From assembly GCF_900109195.1 (NCBI RefSeq), contig NZ_FNZG01000002.1, positions 876,191 to 940,190 on the forward strand: a stretch of 64,000 nucleotides of DNA, in the 5' to 3' direction. How positions within the stretch are numbered: the first letter of the stretch is position 1; the number at the start of each line of letters is the position of its first letter. The DNA comes from Pseudooceanicola nitratireducens. Lineage in GTDB: Bacteria; Pseudomonadota; Alphaproteobacteria; Rhodobacterales; Rhodobacteraceae. Below are positions 7,681 through 16,900 of this stretch, in pieces. The notes beneath the pieces are model-generated. The model was not told the origin of the DNA. It did not search any database and saw only the letters and a list, made by a program, of their open reading frames with translations. A program made the position numbers and the translations under genes.

Positions 7681-9426
7681 ATGGCCGGTTCCGTGCACAG
7701 AAATATTCCGGACAGCTATGGGTCCAATGCCTACCGGGTAGATCCCGCCATGGCCGCGCTGCTGTCGGTCTACCTGACAGATGATGCCCTGTCTCTTGCC
7801 GCTCCGCAACTGGATCGACTTGGCGCGCTGGTCGGGTCCGACCTTGAAAAGCTCGCTCTCTCGGCTGACAAGAACCCGCCGACCCTGGCGATCCGGTCGC
7901 GCAACGGGGCCTCGGATGAGAAGATCACCAAGCACCCCGACTTCCAGGAGCTTGAGCGCTACGCCTTTTCCGAATTCGGCCTGGCCGCCATGTCGCATCG
8001 CGGCGGCGTCTTCGGGTCGGCCGACAAGCTTCCTCCGCTGGTGAAATACGCGCTGGTCTATCTTTTCGTCCAGGCCGAGTTCGGGCTGATGTGCCCGCTG
8101 TCGATGACCGACAGCCTGACGCGCACGCTGGTGAAATTCGGCGATCCCGACCTGGTGGCGCGCTATTTCGATCAGCTGACCAGCCAGGACATGGACGACC
8201 TGTTCCAGGGCGCGATGTTCATGACCGAACAGGCCGCAGGGTCGGACGTGGGTGCAATCGACACGACCGCCGAACTGGTTGACGGCGACTGGAAACTTCA
8301 TGGCGACAAGTGGTTCTGTTCGAACCCCGACGCCGCGCTTGCGATGGTCCTGGCCCGCCCCGAAGGGGGCGATACGGGCACCAAGGGCCTTTCGCTGTTC
8401 CTGCTGCCGCGCATCCTCCCGGATGGCAGCAGGAACGCTTATTCGATCCTGCGTCTCAAGGACAAGATGGGCACCAAGTCCATGGCCAGCGGTGAGATTT
8501 CGCTGAACGGGGCCACCGCCTACCTGGTCGGTGAACCGGGGCAGGGCTTCAAGCAGATGACCGACATGATCAACATGTCCCGCCTGGCCAATGGCGTGCG
8601 CAGCGCCGGCATGATGCGCCGGTCGGTGAACGAGGCGATGTTCATTGCCCGCAACCGCACCGCCTTTGGCAGCCGCCTTGCGGATCTGCCGCTGATGAAG
8701 GTGCAGCTGGCCAAGATGCTGACCACCGCCGAACAGGGGCGCAGCATGGTCTTCCACGCGGCCCGGGCGCTGCAGGCGGCCGATGCGGGCGACGCGCGCA
8801 TGGCCAAGGTCCTGCGCATCCTGACGCCGCTGATCAAGTTCCGCACCTGCCGCGATGCCCGCAAGGTCGCCGGCGACGCGATGGAGGTGCGCGGCGGCTG
8901 CGGCTATATCGAGGAATGGTCCGACGCCCGGGTGCTGCGCGACAGCCACCTTGGGTCGATCTGGGAAGGCACGTCGAACATTGTTGCCCTGGACGTGGCC
9001 CGCGCCGCCCGGCGCGAAGGCGCGCTGGATGCGCTGTCGGACTACGTGCGCGACATCGCTGGCGAGGCGATCACGCAAGGGATCGACGAGACCCGCCCCG
9101 CGCTGGAAGCCTTTGAACGCGCTGCCAAGCTGCTAAGCGAGGTCGCCGCCGACCGCGCCCGCGAAGGTGACACCCGTCAGGCGGTCACCGGCGTCTACAA
9201 CGCGACCTCGGCCGTTGTCATGTGCTGGGAAGCCGGGCAATTGCGCCAGGCCGGGCACAACGCGGCCTCGGACCGGGCGTCGCTGGCCAGCGCCGTCGTG
9301 GCGCACAAGCTGACGGCCCGCGATCCGCTGGCCTCGGTCTCGGCAGATCAGGCGGCGGCGGACGCCCTGCTTGACCGCGCCTTTGACGATCAGGGCGCAC
9401 CGATCCTGAAGGTGGCTGCGGAATGA
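7681..9426 (+). CDS. AidB-like acyl-CoA dehydrogenase
   Basis: Flavoprotein of the acyl-CoA dehydrogenase superfamily, 581 residues, longer than the usual 380 because of an extra C-terminal helical domain as in AidB-type members. Seen: FMTEQAAGSDVGAIDTTA (FAD/substrate loop), KLHGDKWFCSNPDAAL, RTAFGSRLADLPLMK, and the FAD-binding GGCGYIEEW plus the active-site region SIWEGTSNIVALD. ATG 7681 follows GGAGGAG closely; an earlier ATG at 7666 lacks a well-spaced site. It overlaps the CoA-transferase by ATGA, so the two likely activate and oxidise the same acid. Substrate unknown. Confidence 0.85.
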   Translation: MAGSVHRNIPDSYGSNAYRVDPAMAALLSVYLTDDALSLAAPQLDRLGALVGSDLEKLALSADKNPPTLAIRSRNGASDEKITKHPDFQELERYAFSEFGLAAMSHRGGVFGSADKLPPLVKYALVYLFVQAEFGLMCPLSMTDSLTRTLVKFGDPDLVARYFDQLTSQDMDDLFQGAMFMTEQAAGSDVGAIDTTAELVDGDWKLHGDKWFCSNPDAALAMVLARPEGGDTGTKGLSLFLLPRILPDGSRNAYSILRLKDKMGTKSMASGEISLNGATAYLVGEPGQGFKQMTDMINMSRLANGVRSAGMMRRSVNEAMFIARNRTAFGSRLADLPLMKVQLAKMLTTAEQGRSMVFHAARALQAADAGDARMAKVLRILTPLIKFRTCRDARKVAGDAMEVRGGCGYIEEWSDARVLRDSHLGSIWEGTSNIVALDVARAARREGALDALSDYVRDIAGEAITQGIDETRPALEAFERAAKLLSEVAADRAREGDTRQAVTGVYNATSAVVMCWEAGQLRQAGHNAASDRASLASAVVAHKLTARDPLASVSADQAAADALLDRAFDDQGAPILKVAAE

Positions 9427-10640
9427 CCACGGCACAAGAACAGACCCCCGGCAGCCAGGGCGCGCTGACCGGGTTGAAGGTGATCGACCTCAGCCGCGTT
9501 CTGGGCGGGCCCTTCGCGGGCCAGATCCTGGGCGATCACGGCGCTGACGTCATCAAGGTCGAACCCCCCGCAGGAGACGAGACCCGGGCCTGGGGCCCGC
9601 CCTTCCGGGACGAAACGGCGTCGTATTTCCTTGGCCTCAACCGCAACAAGCGCGGCATCGCGCTGGATCTGCGGCGGGACGAAGGCCGGGACGCGCTGCT
9701 GCGGCTGCTCGACGGGGCGGACGTTCTGCTGGAAAACTTCAAGACCGGCACGATGGAGAAATGGGGTCTGGGCTACGACGTGCTGTCGCAGAAGTTCCCC
9801 GGGCTGATCCATTGCCGTGTCACCGGTTTCGGCGCGGATGGCCCCATGGGCGGCATGCCCGGCTATGACGCCATCCTCCAGGCCATGGGCGGCATCATGA
9901 GCGTCAACGGCACGCCTGACAGCGGCCCGACCCGGGTCGGGCTGCCGGTTGTCGACATGGTCACCGGTCTGAACGCGGTGCTGGCGATCACCATGGCGCT
10001 GCATCACCGGCACGCCACGGGGCAGGGGCAGTTCGTCGAAGCCGCCCTCTTCGATTCCGCAATTTCGCTGTTGCATCCCCATGCGGCGAATTATGCCCTT
10101 TCGGGGCGGGTGCCTGCCTTGACGGGCAACGATCACCCGAATATCTCGCCTTACTCAACCTTCCGGACGGCAACGCGAGACGTCTACTTCGCCGTCGGAA
10201 ATGATCGTCAATTCAGCAAGTTGTGTTCCGAGATCGGGGCCGAAGACCTGCCCCTTGATCCGCGCTTTTCCACCAACGGGAAGCGCGTGGAAAATCGTGT
10301 TGCCTTGACCCAGGCGCTAGAGGCCGCGCTGGCCGAAACCGACGGGGCAGAGCTGGCCGACAGGCTGATCCGCGCCGGGGTTCCGGCAGGTCCGGTGCTG
10401 AACGTCGAAGAGGCCCTGGCCCATCCGCACACCCACCACCGGGAGATGCGGGTCGAGATTGACGAATACCAGGGGCTCGGTGCTCCGGCCAAGTTGTCGG
10501 GCACTGCTGCCACCTTCCGTCGCAAGCCACCGGGCTTCGCCGAACACACCGAGGAGGTGTTGCGCGAGGCCGGCTACGACGAAGAGGACATCCGGGCGCT
10601 GCGCGATTTGGGCGTGGCCCCGACCAAACCGTCGGCCTGA
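9423..10640 (+). CDS. Class III CoA-transferase (CaiB/BaiF family)
   Basis: Transfers CoA between carboxylic acids; 405 residues, normal length. Seen: the N-terminal VIDLSRVLGGPFAGQILGDHGADVIKVEPP, the central conserved block GYDAILQAMGGIMSVNG with the catalytic Asp expected in PVVDMVTGLNA, and the C-terminal AGVPAGPVLNVEE. Start ATG overlaps the dehydrogenase stop. Downstream lies a TRAP importer, so the operon probably imports an organic acid, makes its CoA ester and dehydrogenates it. The identity of the acid is not visible. Confidence 0.88.
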   Translation: MTTAQEQTPGSQGALTGLKVIDLSRVLGGPFAGQILGDHGADVIKVEPPAGDETRAWGPPFRDETASYFLGLNRNKRGIALDLRRDEGRDALLRLLDGADVLLENFKTGTMEKWGLGYDVLSQKFPGLIHCRVTGFGADGPMGGMPGYDAILQAMGGIMSVNGTPDSGPTRVGLPVVDMVTGLNAVLAITMALHHRHATGQGQFVEAALFDSAISLLHPHAANYALSGRVPALTGNDHPNISPYSTFRTATRDVYFAVGNDRQFSKLCSEIGAEDLPLDPRFSTNGKRVENRVALTQALEAALAETDGAELADRLIRAGVPAGPVLNVEEALAHPHTHHREMRVEIDEYQGLGAPAKLSGTAATFRRKPPGFAEHTEEVLREAGYDEEDIRALRDLGVAPTKPSA

Positions 10641-10699
10641 CCATGGCCGGCTGAACCAGGAAGGCGCCCCATCCGGTGCGTCAAAGGGAGGAAAACACC

Positions 10700-11845
10700 A
10701 TGTTCCGATCCATCTTCACGCGCGGTGCCGCGGTGCTGGGCCTTGTGGCCTGTGGCGTCGCTGCTGGCACGGCGGCCTCGGCCCAGGAGGCCACGCTGCC
10801 CAAGTCGATGCTCTGGTCGACCTATGACGTCGGCTCCAGCGGCTATGTCGAAGCGGCGGCCATCGCCGATGCCTTCGGCAAGGAATTCGGCACCCGCGTC
10901 CGCATCATGCCCTCGGGCACCTCGATCGGGCGTCTGCTGCCGCTGCGCACCGGCCGGGTCCAGTACGGCTGGCTGGCCAACGAAGTCTTCTTCGCGACCG
11001 AGGCCGTGCACGACTTTGCCACCCAGGAATGGGGTCCCCAGGATCTGCGCATCGTCGCGGGCCGTCCCTCGACCTTCGGGATGGCGGTTGCGGCCGACAG
11101 CGGCATCACCTCGATCCAGGACCTGCGCGGCAAGCGCGTGCCCCAGATCAAGGCGAACCCGTCGATCAACATCAAGATCGAGGCCATGCTGGCCTTCGGC
11201 GGCCTGACCTGGGACGACGTCCAGGTCGTTGAAATGCCGTCCTACGGTGCCATGCTGACCGCCCTGGTCGATGGTGTGGTGGATGCGGTCGGGTCGACCC
11301 CGACGGCGGCAACCCTGTACGAGATGGAATCCTCGTCGCACGGGATCGCCTGGCTGCCGCTGGCTGCCGACGATGCCGAAGGCTGGGCCAACATCACCAA
11401 GGTCGCCAGCTTCTTCGGGCCGACCGACGCCACCGCCGGTGCCGGCCTGAGCGAAGAGGCCTCTTCGCCCATGATCTCGGTCCGCTACCCGATGATCACG
11501 GTCTATGCCAACGCGGACGAAGACGAAGTCTACAACTTCGTCAAGGCACTGGATGAAACCTACGACATCTACGCCTCGGCCACCGCGGCGACCCCCGCCT
11601 GGGACATCAAGGGCGCAGGCGTGCCGCCGGCAGATGCCCCCTTCCACCCCGGCGCGGTCCGCTATCTGACGGAAATCGGTGTCTGGACCGAAGAAGCCGA
11701 CGCCTGGAACGCCAAGCGCGTCGAGCGCCTGGAGCAGGTCAAGGAAGCCTGGAACGCCGCCTTCGACGCGGCCGCAGAACAAGGCCTGTCCGACAAGGAC
11801 TGGCCCGCACACTGGGAAAAGTATCGCAGCGAGATGCTGAACTGA
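10700..11845 (+). CDS. TAXI-family TRAP transporter solute-binding protein
   Basis: Periplasmic binding protein of a TRAP carrier, 381 residues. ATG 10700 follows AAAGGGAGG; a longer in-frame start at 10676 would spoil the signal peptide. Residues 1-29 form a Sec signal ending ASAQE. Seen: TAXI-type features SMLWSTYDVGSSGYVEAAAIADAF, RIMPSGTSIGRLLPLRTGRVQYGW and the ligand-lobe segment DLRGKRVPQIKANPS. The fused permease follows after a hairpin, so the pair forms one sodium-driven importer. Ligand probably an organic acid used by the preceding enzymes (inference). Confidence 0.88.
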   Translation: MFRSIFTRGAAVLGLVACGVAAGTAASAQEATLPKSMLWSTYDVGSSGYVEAAAIADAFGKEFGTRVRIMPSGTSIGRLLPLRTGRVQYGWLANEVFFATEAVHDFATQEWGPQDLRIVAGRPSTFGMAVAADSGITSIQDLRGKRVPQIKANPSINIKIEAMLAFGGLTWDDVQVVEMPSYGAMLTALVDGVVDAVGSTPTAATLYEMESSSHGIAWLPLAADDAEGWANITKVASFFGPTDATAGAGLSEEASSPMISVRYPMITVYANADEDEVYNFVKALDETYDIYASATAATPAWDIKGAGVPPADAPFHPGAVRYLTEIGVWTEEADAWNAKRVERLEQVKEAWNAAFDAAAEQGLSDKDWPAHWEKYRSEMLN

Positions 11846-11859
11846 TCCGGTTCCCTTCA

Positions 11860-11885
11860 ACGCACGGCCTGATCGGGCCGTGCGT
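11860..11885 (+). terminator. Hairpin between binding protein and TRAP permease
   Basis: Perfect 10-bp stem ACGCACGGCC / GGCCGTGCGT with a 6-base loop, followed by TTCC only. It probably acts as a partial terminator or as an mRNA-stabilising hairpin that keeps the binding protein more abundant than the membrane part. Confidence 0.6.
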
Positions 11886-11911
11886 TTCCACTTCTGTCGA
11901 CAGGTGTCCAC

Positions 11912-13831
11912 ATGACTGACGTCACCTCTTCCGGGTCCGCCGAGCCGCGGGCCGTTTCCATTTTTGCAGACCGGGGCCGGCTGGCCGTTGTCGCGCTTGG
12001 CGTGCTTGGCCTTTGCGCGATCATCCTGCAGACCTTCAACATCCAGGTCGCGGGGCTGTTTCCCCTGCTGGCCAACCGCTTCTACTATCTCGTCATCGGC
12101 CTGTACCTGGCCGCGTCCTTCCTGATCTTCCCGCTGGCCGGGCGTGGCACGCCGGTGCGGCTGATCGATGCGCTGACCGCCGTGCTTAGCCTGGGCTGCG
12201 GGCTCTACCTGTGTTCCGTCGGCGAAAGCATCCTGACCCAGGGCTGGGACATCATCCCGCCGCAGCAGGCCGCGATCGTGTCTGGCGTGACCATCGCCCT
12301 GTCGCTTGAGGCCGTGCGCCGTATCGGCGGCACCATCCTTCTGGTGATCTGCGGCACCTTTGCCGCCTATCCGCTGTTTGCCGATGCGATGCCGGGCTTC
12401 CTGTGGGGGCCGTCCTTCGCGCTTAACGAAACCGTGGCCTCGCTGGTCATGGGGGCCGAGGGCGTGATCGGCATTCCGCTGCGCGTCGTCGCCGACACGC
12501 TGGTCGGCTTCATCATCTTCGGATCCGCGCTGAACATCATGGGCGGCGGGCAGTTCTTCATGGACTTCGCCAATGCGCTGATGGGTCGGACCCGGGGTGG
12601 CCCGGCCAAGGTGGCGATCCTGTCCTCGGGGCTGTTCGGGTCGCTGTCGGGCAGCGTGATTTCCAACGTGCTGACCACCGGTCGCCTGACCATTCCGGCC
12701 ATGCAGCGCACCGGCTATCCCGCGCGCTACGCGGCGGCGGTCGAGGCCTGCGCCTCGACCGGGGGTACGCTGATGCCGCCGGTGATGGGGGCCGTGGCCT
12801 TCATCATGGCGTCCTTCCTGGATACCTCCTACACCACGATCATGGTCGCGGCGGTGGTGCCGTCGGTGCTGTATTACCTGACGCTGTTCTTCCAGGTCGA
12901 CCTATACGCGGCGCGCACCAACATGCAGACGACCGTGGCCGAGGGGCAGCCGACCGTCGTCGAAGCCCTGCGCGACGGCTGGCATCATGTGCTGGCGCTG
13001 ATCGCGCTGGTCACGCTGCTGTTCACCGTCAGCCCCGGGCGTGCGGCCTATTACGCAACGGCGCTGATGCTGGTCATGGCGCTGGTGCGGCACCGCAAGC
13101 TGCCGACCTGGGAAGGTGTCTGCGTGATGATCGAGGACATCACGATCAACATCGCCTACCTGATCGGCACGCTCTGCGGCATCGGCCTGGTCATCGGCGC
13201 GCTGTCGATCACCGGCGTGGGCGGAGCCTTCTCGCGCGAGCTGATCCAATACGGCGGCGGCAGCCCCTTCCTGCTGCTGGTGCTGGGGGCGATCACCTCG
13301 TTCATCCTGGGCATGGGGATGACGGTCAGCGCCTGCTACATCTTCCTGGCGACGCTGCTGGCCCCGGCGCTGGTGGACCTTGGCTTCTCTCCGATCGGGT
13401 CGCACCTGTTCGTGCTGTACTGGGGGATGCTGTCCTACATCACGCCGCCGGTTGCTCTGGCCTCGATCGCTGCTGCGCAGATCTCGGGGGCCAAGGGGAT
13501 GGAGGCGGGCTTCACCTCCATGCGGCTGGGCATCGTTCTGTTCGTTCTGCCCTTCCTCTTCGTCTATCAGCCTGCGCTGATCCTCGACGGGGCGCTGGTG
13601 GATGTCGTCCTGTCGGTCGGCACCGCGGTGGTTGGCCTGGCTCTCGTCAGTTGTGCGCTTGAAGGCTACCTGTACGGTGTCGGCCGGATCGGCATGCTGG
13701 CGCGCGTCGCGGTCGGTGTGGGCGCGCTGATGATCGTCGTGCCCGTCCGCACAGTCGAGCTGGGCGGGATTGCCGTCATGGTGGTCACGGTGCTGATCCT
13801 GCTGGCGAAAAGGCGCAGGCAACTGGCCTGA
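11912..13831 (+). CDS. TRAP transporter fused permease (4TM-12TM)
   Basis: Inner-membrane permease, 639 residues, combining the small (DctQ-like) and large (DctM-like) TRAP subunits as is normal for TAXI systems. Seen: about 14-16 hydrophobic helices, the GAEGVIGIPLRVVADTLVGFIIFGSALN segment, the conserved SGSVISNVLTTGRLTIPAMQRTGYPARYAAAVEACASTGG loop and the late GMGMTVSACYIFLATLLAPAL block. Works with the binding protein just upstream. A terminator follows. Confidence 0.9.
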   Translation: MTDVTSSGSAEPRAVSIFADRGRLAVVALGVLGLCAIILQTFNIQVAGLFPLLANRFYYLVIGLYLAASFLIFPLAGRGTPVRLIDALTAVLSLGCGLYLCSVGESILTQGWDIIPPQQAAIVSGVTIALSLEAVRRIGGTILLVICGTFAAYPLFADAMPGFLWGPSFALNETVASLVMGAEGVIGIPLRVVADTLVGFIIFGSALNIMGGGQFFMDFANALMGRTRGGPAKVAILSSGLFGSLSGSVISNVLTTGRLTIPAMQRTGYPARYAAAVEACASTGGTLMPPVMGAVAFIMASFLDTSYTTIMVAAVVPSVLYYLTLFFQVDLYAARTNMQTTVAEGQPTVVEALRDGWHHVLALIALVTLLFTVSPGRAAYYATALMLVMALVRHRKLPTWEGVCVMIEDITINIAYLIGTLCGIGLVIGALSITGVGGAFSRELIQYGGGSPFLLLVLGAITSFILGMGMTVSACYIFLATLLAPALVDLGFSPIGSHLFVLYWGMLSYITPPVALASIAAAQISGAKGMEAGFTSMRLGIVLFVLPFLFVYQPALILDGALVDVVLSVGTAVVGLALVSCALEGYLYGVGRIGMLARVAVGVGALMIVVPVRTVELGGIAVMVVTVLILLAKRRRQLA

Positions 13832-13853
13832 GCCCCAAGGCAATCACAAACAC

Positions 13854-13880
13854 AAAGGACGGCCGTCGGGCCGCCCTTTT
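13854..13880 (+). terminator. Rho-independent terminator
   Basis: AAAGGACGGCC-gtcg-GGCCGCCCTTTT, an 11-bp stem with one mismatch and a T run. It ends the TRAP operon; the mirror A run lets it serve the convergent LysR gene too. Confidence 0.8.
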
Positions 13881-13897
13881 GCGTTTGAAAGGGGCGT

Positions 13898-14821
13898 TCA
13901 GACCTCGGGGACCCATTCCAGGGGCTGCATCTGCCCCATCTCGGTCGCCTTCACGAAGCGCAGGAATTCGCGGACCACTTCGTTGCCGGAATTCTGGTGG
14001 AAGATCATCGACACGCGATGTTCGGCCTCGGTGCCGTCGATTTCCACGTAGACTACGTCACCGTAATCCATCCGCGCCAGCGACTGCGGCACCAGCGCGA
14101 CGCCCATGCCTTGGCTGACCAGGGTAACGACGGTGAACCAGTTGCGCAGCCGGTAGCCGTCGTAGGGGGCCATCCCGCCTTCGGCCAGCACTTCTGCGAT
14201 GCGGTCATAGTTCGACTGCGCATAGGCCCGTTCGAACACCAGGACCTTTTCGCCCGCCAGCTGCGGCACCTTGATCTTGCCGCGACCGGCCAGGCGGTGA
14301 CCGCGAGGCAGGCAGCAGACCAGGCGTTCTGTTTCCAGAAGGTGGCTGTCGATCTCGTCGGGCAGGGGGGCATCGTGGATAAAGCCAACGTCGAGTTCGT
14401 GCCCGGTGATCAGGTCGATCTGTCCGGCGGAATTGGTTTCCTGCAGGACCAGTTCGACCTTGGGATAGGCCTCCTGGAACTGGCTGAGGATCTCGGGCAG
14501 GCGACGGAACAGCATCGAGGGCACGAAGCCCACGCTTAACGTGCCCGATGTGCCCTTGGCCGTCTGTGCCGCGATGGTTTCAGCCTGGTGCAACTGGTGC
14601 AGCAGCCGCGCGGCATGTCGGGCAAAGACCGCCCCGGCCTCGGTCAGGCGCACGGACCGGTTGGACCGGATCATCAGCGCGAAGCCCAGGGTTTCCTCCA
14701 GCTGGCGCAGGCTGGCGCTCAGCGGCGGCTGAGAGATGTTCAGCTTGCGCGCGGCATTGCCAAAATGCAGCTCTTCCGAGAGGGCGACGAAATATTCCAG
14801 CTGTCTGAAGGTAATGGCCAT
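13898..14821 (-). CDS. LysR-family transcriptional regulator
   Basis: LysR regulator, 307 residues from ATG 14821 (the open frame reaches a TTG at 14839). Seen: N-terminal HTH FRQLEYFVALSEELHFGNAARKLNISQPPLSASLRQLEETLG and a type 2 periplasmic-binding effector domain beginning GTLSVGFVPSMLF, of the BenM/CatM-like style. It sits convergent at the end of the acyl-CoA dehydrogenase/TRAP operon. GATAC-N8-STATC elements occur both upstream of it and before that operon, which suggests it controls both. Confidence 0.88.
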   Translation of the reverse strand: MAITFRQLEYFVALSEELHFGNAARKLNISQPPLSASLRQLEETLGFALMIRSNRSVRLTEAGAVFARHAARLLHQLHQAETIAAQTAKGTSGTLSVGFVPSMLFRRLPEILSQFQEAYPKVELVLQETNSAGQIDLITGHELDVGFIHDAPLPDEIDSHLLETERLVCCLPRGHRLAGRGKIKVPQLAGEKVLVFERAYAQSNYDRIAEVLAEGGMAPYDGYRLRNWFTVVTLVSQGMGVALVPQSLARMDYGDVVYVEIDGTEAEHRVSMIFHQNSGNEVVREFLRFVKATEMGQMQPLEWVPEV

Positions 14822-14831
14822 GCGGTTAGAT

Positions 14832-14869
14832 GATACCAATATCCGTATCGGTCAATAGCGCATTGCTAT
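14832..14869. promoter_or_regulatory. Two LysR-type inverted repeats in divergent lysR spacer
   Basis: GATAC-caatatcc-GTATC (14832-14849) followed by ATAGC-gcatt-GCTAT (14855-14869). The second fits the T-N11-A LysR box. They are 11-48 bp upstream of the 13898-14821 gene and about 130 bp before the other LysR gene, so autoregulation of the former is most likely. Confidence 0.5.
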
Positions 14870-14996
14870 CGTGATCCCTGCCGGGCGGGCCTGTCCGGGG
14901 CGCGAATGGCGGTGGACGCCCGGGCCCCCTGCGGTAAAGCTGATGCAAAGTCGCGGGGGCTGCACCCGGGACGGGCACGACACAGGACTTGCGACC

Positions 14997-15947
14997 ATGG
15001 ACATCCGCCAGCTGCGCTATTTCATCGCGATCGCCGATTCCGGGTCGCTGTCGGAGGCGGCGCAAAAGCTGAACCTGGCGCAGCCGTCGCTGTCGCAGCA
15101 CCTGGCCAACATGGAGCAGGAGCTGGGCGTGCCGCTGGTCATCCGGTCCCCGCGCGGGTCGGTCCTGACCCAGGAAGGGCAGGTGCTTCTGACCCACGCG
15201 CAGGACATCTGCGCCCGCATGACCCGCTGCCTGGCCGAGATGCGCGAACTGTCGCAAGAGATCTCGGGCGTGGTGCGTTTCGGCATGCCGCCGTCGTCCT
15301 CGATGGTGATGTCGGTGCCCCTGGCGGAAACCGTGCGGGTCGAGCTTCCCAAGGTCCGCCTGCGCGCCAGCGAGGCGATGAGCGGCTTCATCCGCACTTG
15401 GATCGAGGATGAGACGGTCGAGATCGGCATGCTCTACACCCTGCAGGGGGCCGAGCATTTCGTCTCGACCCATGTGCTGGACGAACAGTTGTATTTCTTC
15501 TCCGCCCCCGATGCCTGGCCGCTGTCGACCGAACCGGGCGCGCCGGTGCCGCTGCGGGACCTGGAGCAGATCGAACTGGTGTTGCCGGGCGATCGCCACG
15601 GGCTGCGCCGGATCGTCGACCAAGCCGCCGACAGTGCCGGGGTGGCGCTGAACGTGGTCACCGAACTGGATGCGATGACCCAGATCAAGGAACTGGTGGC
15701 CCGTGGGTCGGGCTTTTCGATCTTTGCGCCGGCGGCCTGCCACGACTTTGTCGAAAGCGGGCGGCTGGTCAACGCGCCGATCGTGGATCCGGTGATCTCG
15801 CGCCCCGTTTACCTGGCGCGCAACCCGAAGGTGGCCCAGACCCGCGCCTGCGCCGCCATCGAACAGCTGACGCTGAAGGTGGCGGCGGACCTGGTGGCGC
15901 GGGGGATCTGGGACGGGCGGCTGGCCTTTGATCCCGATCAGCTGTGA
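14997..15947 (+). CDS. LysR-family regulator of itaconate locus (RipR-like)
   Basis: LysR regulator, 316 residues from ATG 14997 (MDIRQLRYF). The open frame extends upstream without LysR similarity. Seen: HTH AIADSGSLSEAAQKLNLAQPSLSQHLANMEQELG and an effector domain starting GVVRFGMPPSSSMVM, of the Nac/cyn-like group. It is convergent with the itaconyl-CoA hydratase-like gene. In Pseudomonas a LysR gene (ripR) borders the itaconate degradation operon; by position this is its counterpart, and a perfect LysR-type repeat at 19413-19433 is its probable target. Confidence 0.82.
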   Translation: MDIRQLRYFIAIADSGSLSEAAQKLNLAQPSLSQHLANMEQELGVPLVIRSPRGSVLTQEGQVLLTHAQDICARMTRCLAEMRELSQEISGVVRFGMPPSSSMVMSVPLAETVRVELPKVRLRASEAMSGFIRTWIEDETVEIGMLYTLQGAEHFVSTHVLDEQLYFFSAPDAWPLSTEPGAPVPLRDLEQIELVLPGDRHGLRRIVDQAADSAGVALNVVTELDAMTQIKELVARGSGFSIFAPAACHDFVESGRLVNAPIVDPVISRPVYLARNPKVAQTRACAAIEQLTLKVAADLVARGIWDGRLAFDPDQL

Positions 15948-16003
15948 TCAGGCCTGAATAGGCTGGCCCGAGTGATCAGGTCCAAGTGATCAGGCCCGAA
16001 TAA

Positions 16004-16840
16004 TCAGGCGGTGGCCGTGGCCGTCATGGTGACCACGTCGCGGGACATGTCGCGCACCCGCAGCTCCAGCCCCTCGGGTGTCTTGCGACCCTCGACCTGA
16101 ACGGGGGTGTTCGCGGTCAGCGGTGAGAGCCCGCGATAGCGGAACTGCGCCGGAACCTCGCCCAGCATTTCGGTGGCCAGGTGCTGCATCCAGGTGGACT
16201 GGATCGGGCCGTGGACCACCAGGCCGGCATAGCCTTCGACCCCGGTGGCATAGGCGGGATCATAGTGGATGCGGTGGCCGTTGAAGGTCATGGCGGAATA
16301 GCGGAACAGCAGGGTCGCGTCGGGCGTGGTCGCCCGCACCACGGCATCTTGCCAGGGCTCGGCCTGCGGCGGGGTGGGGGCGGGCTGTGACGGATCGTGG
16401 TCTTCGCGGTAGACGATGTCGTGCACCTCTTCCACGCGCAGATCGCCATCCACCAGATAGCGGTGATCCAGCGTGACGAATCCCAGCCGGCCGCTGCGGC
16501 CTTCCTTGTACTTCACATCCCGCACCTTCGTGTCACGGCGTACCGTTTCGCTTTCGTGGATGCCGCCGTGCCATGTGATCGAGCCCCCGGCCCACATGCG
16601 GCGGGGCAGGCCGAGATCGGGCAGGAACAGCCCCAGCCGGGGGTGGGCGTCGCGGCCCAGATCCTCGGCCGGATAGATCTCGGGGGCGAGGATCCATTGC
16701 AGGCCGGGAATGTCCGGCCCCTTGCACAGCATCGGCCCCATGGTGGCGCGGTATTCGGCGGCCAGGCGGGCGGTCAGCGTGTCGGTGACGCTGCGGCTGT
16801 GGCCGATCCAGTCGCGGATCGTGGCGTCGGGTGTGTCCAT
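16004..16840 (-). CDS. ich: Itaconyl-CoA hydratase / mesaconyl-C4-CoA hydratase-like protein
   Basis: Hot-dog fold hydratase of the HTD2/FAS1-dehydratase type, 278 residues, predicted to hydrate itaconyl-CoA to citramalyl-CoA. Seen: N-terminal half with RMWAGGSITWHGGIHESETVRRDTKV and KEGRSGRLGFVTLDHRY, C-terminal half with the catalytic signature FNGHRIHYDPAYATGVEGYAGLVVHGP. GGAGACG precedes ATG 16840. It is first to read as the last gene of a three-gene minus-strand arm (CoA-transferase, acyl-CoA dehydrogenase, hydratase), the set seen in the Pseudomonas aeruginosa rip locus. Mesaconyl-C4-CoA hydratase is the main alternative. Confidence 0.8.
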   Translation of the reverse strand: MDTPDATIRDWIGHSRSVTDTLTARLAAEYRATMGPMLCKGPDIPGLQWILAPEIYPAEDLGRDAHPRLGLFLPDLGLPRRMWAGGSITWHGGIHESETVRRDTKVRDVKYKEGRSGRLGFVTLDHRYLVDGDLRVEEVHDIVYREDHDPSQPAPTPPQAEPWQDAVVRATTPDATLLFRYSAMTFNGHRIHYDPAYATGVEGYAGLVVHGPIQSTWMQHLATEMLGEVPAQFRYRGLSPLTANTPVQVEGRKTPEGLELRVRDMSRDVVTMTATATA

Positions 16841-16900
16841 CGTCGTCTCCTTCGGACGGGCCGGGGTTTTGGGCCTGTGGTTGCTGGAACACTGGCGCGG

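Noticed and set aside
7603-9078. 491-codon minus-strand frame opposite the acyl-CoA dehydrogenase
   Set aside because: Shadow frame, rich in Arg, His, Gln and Gly; the plus-strand protein has all family motifs.
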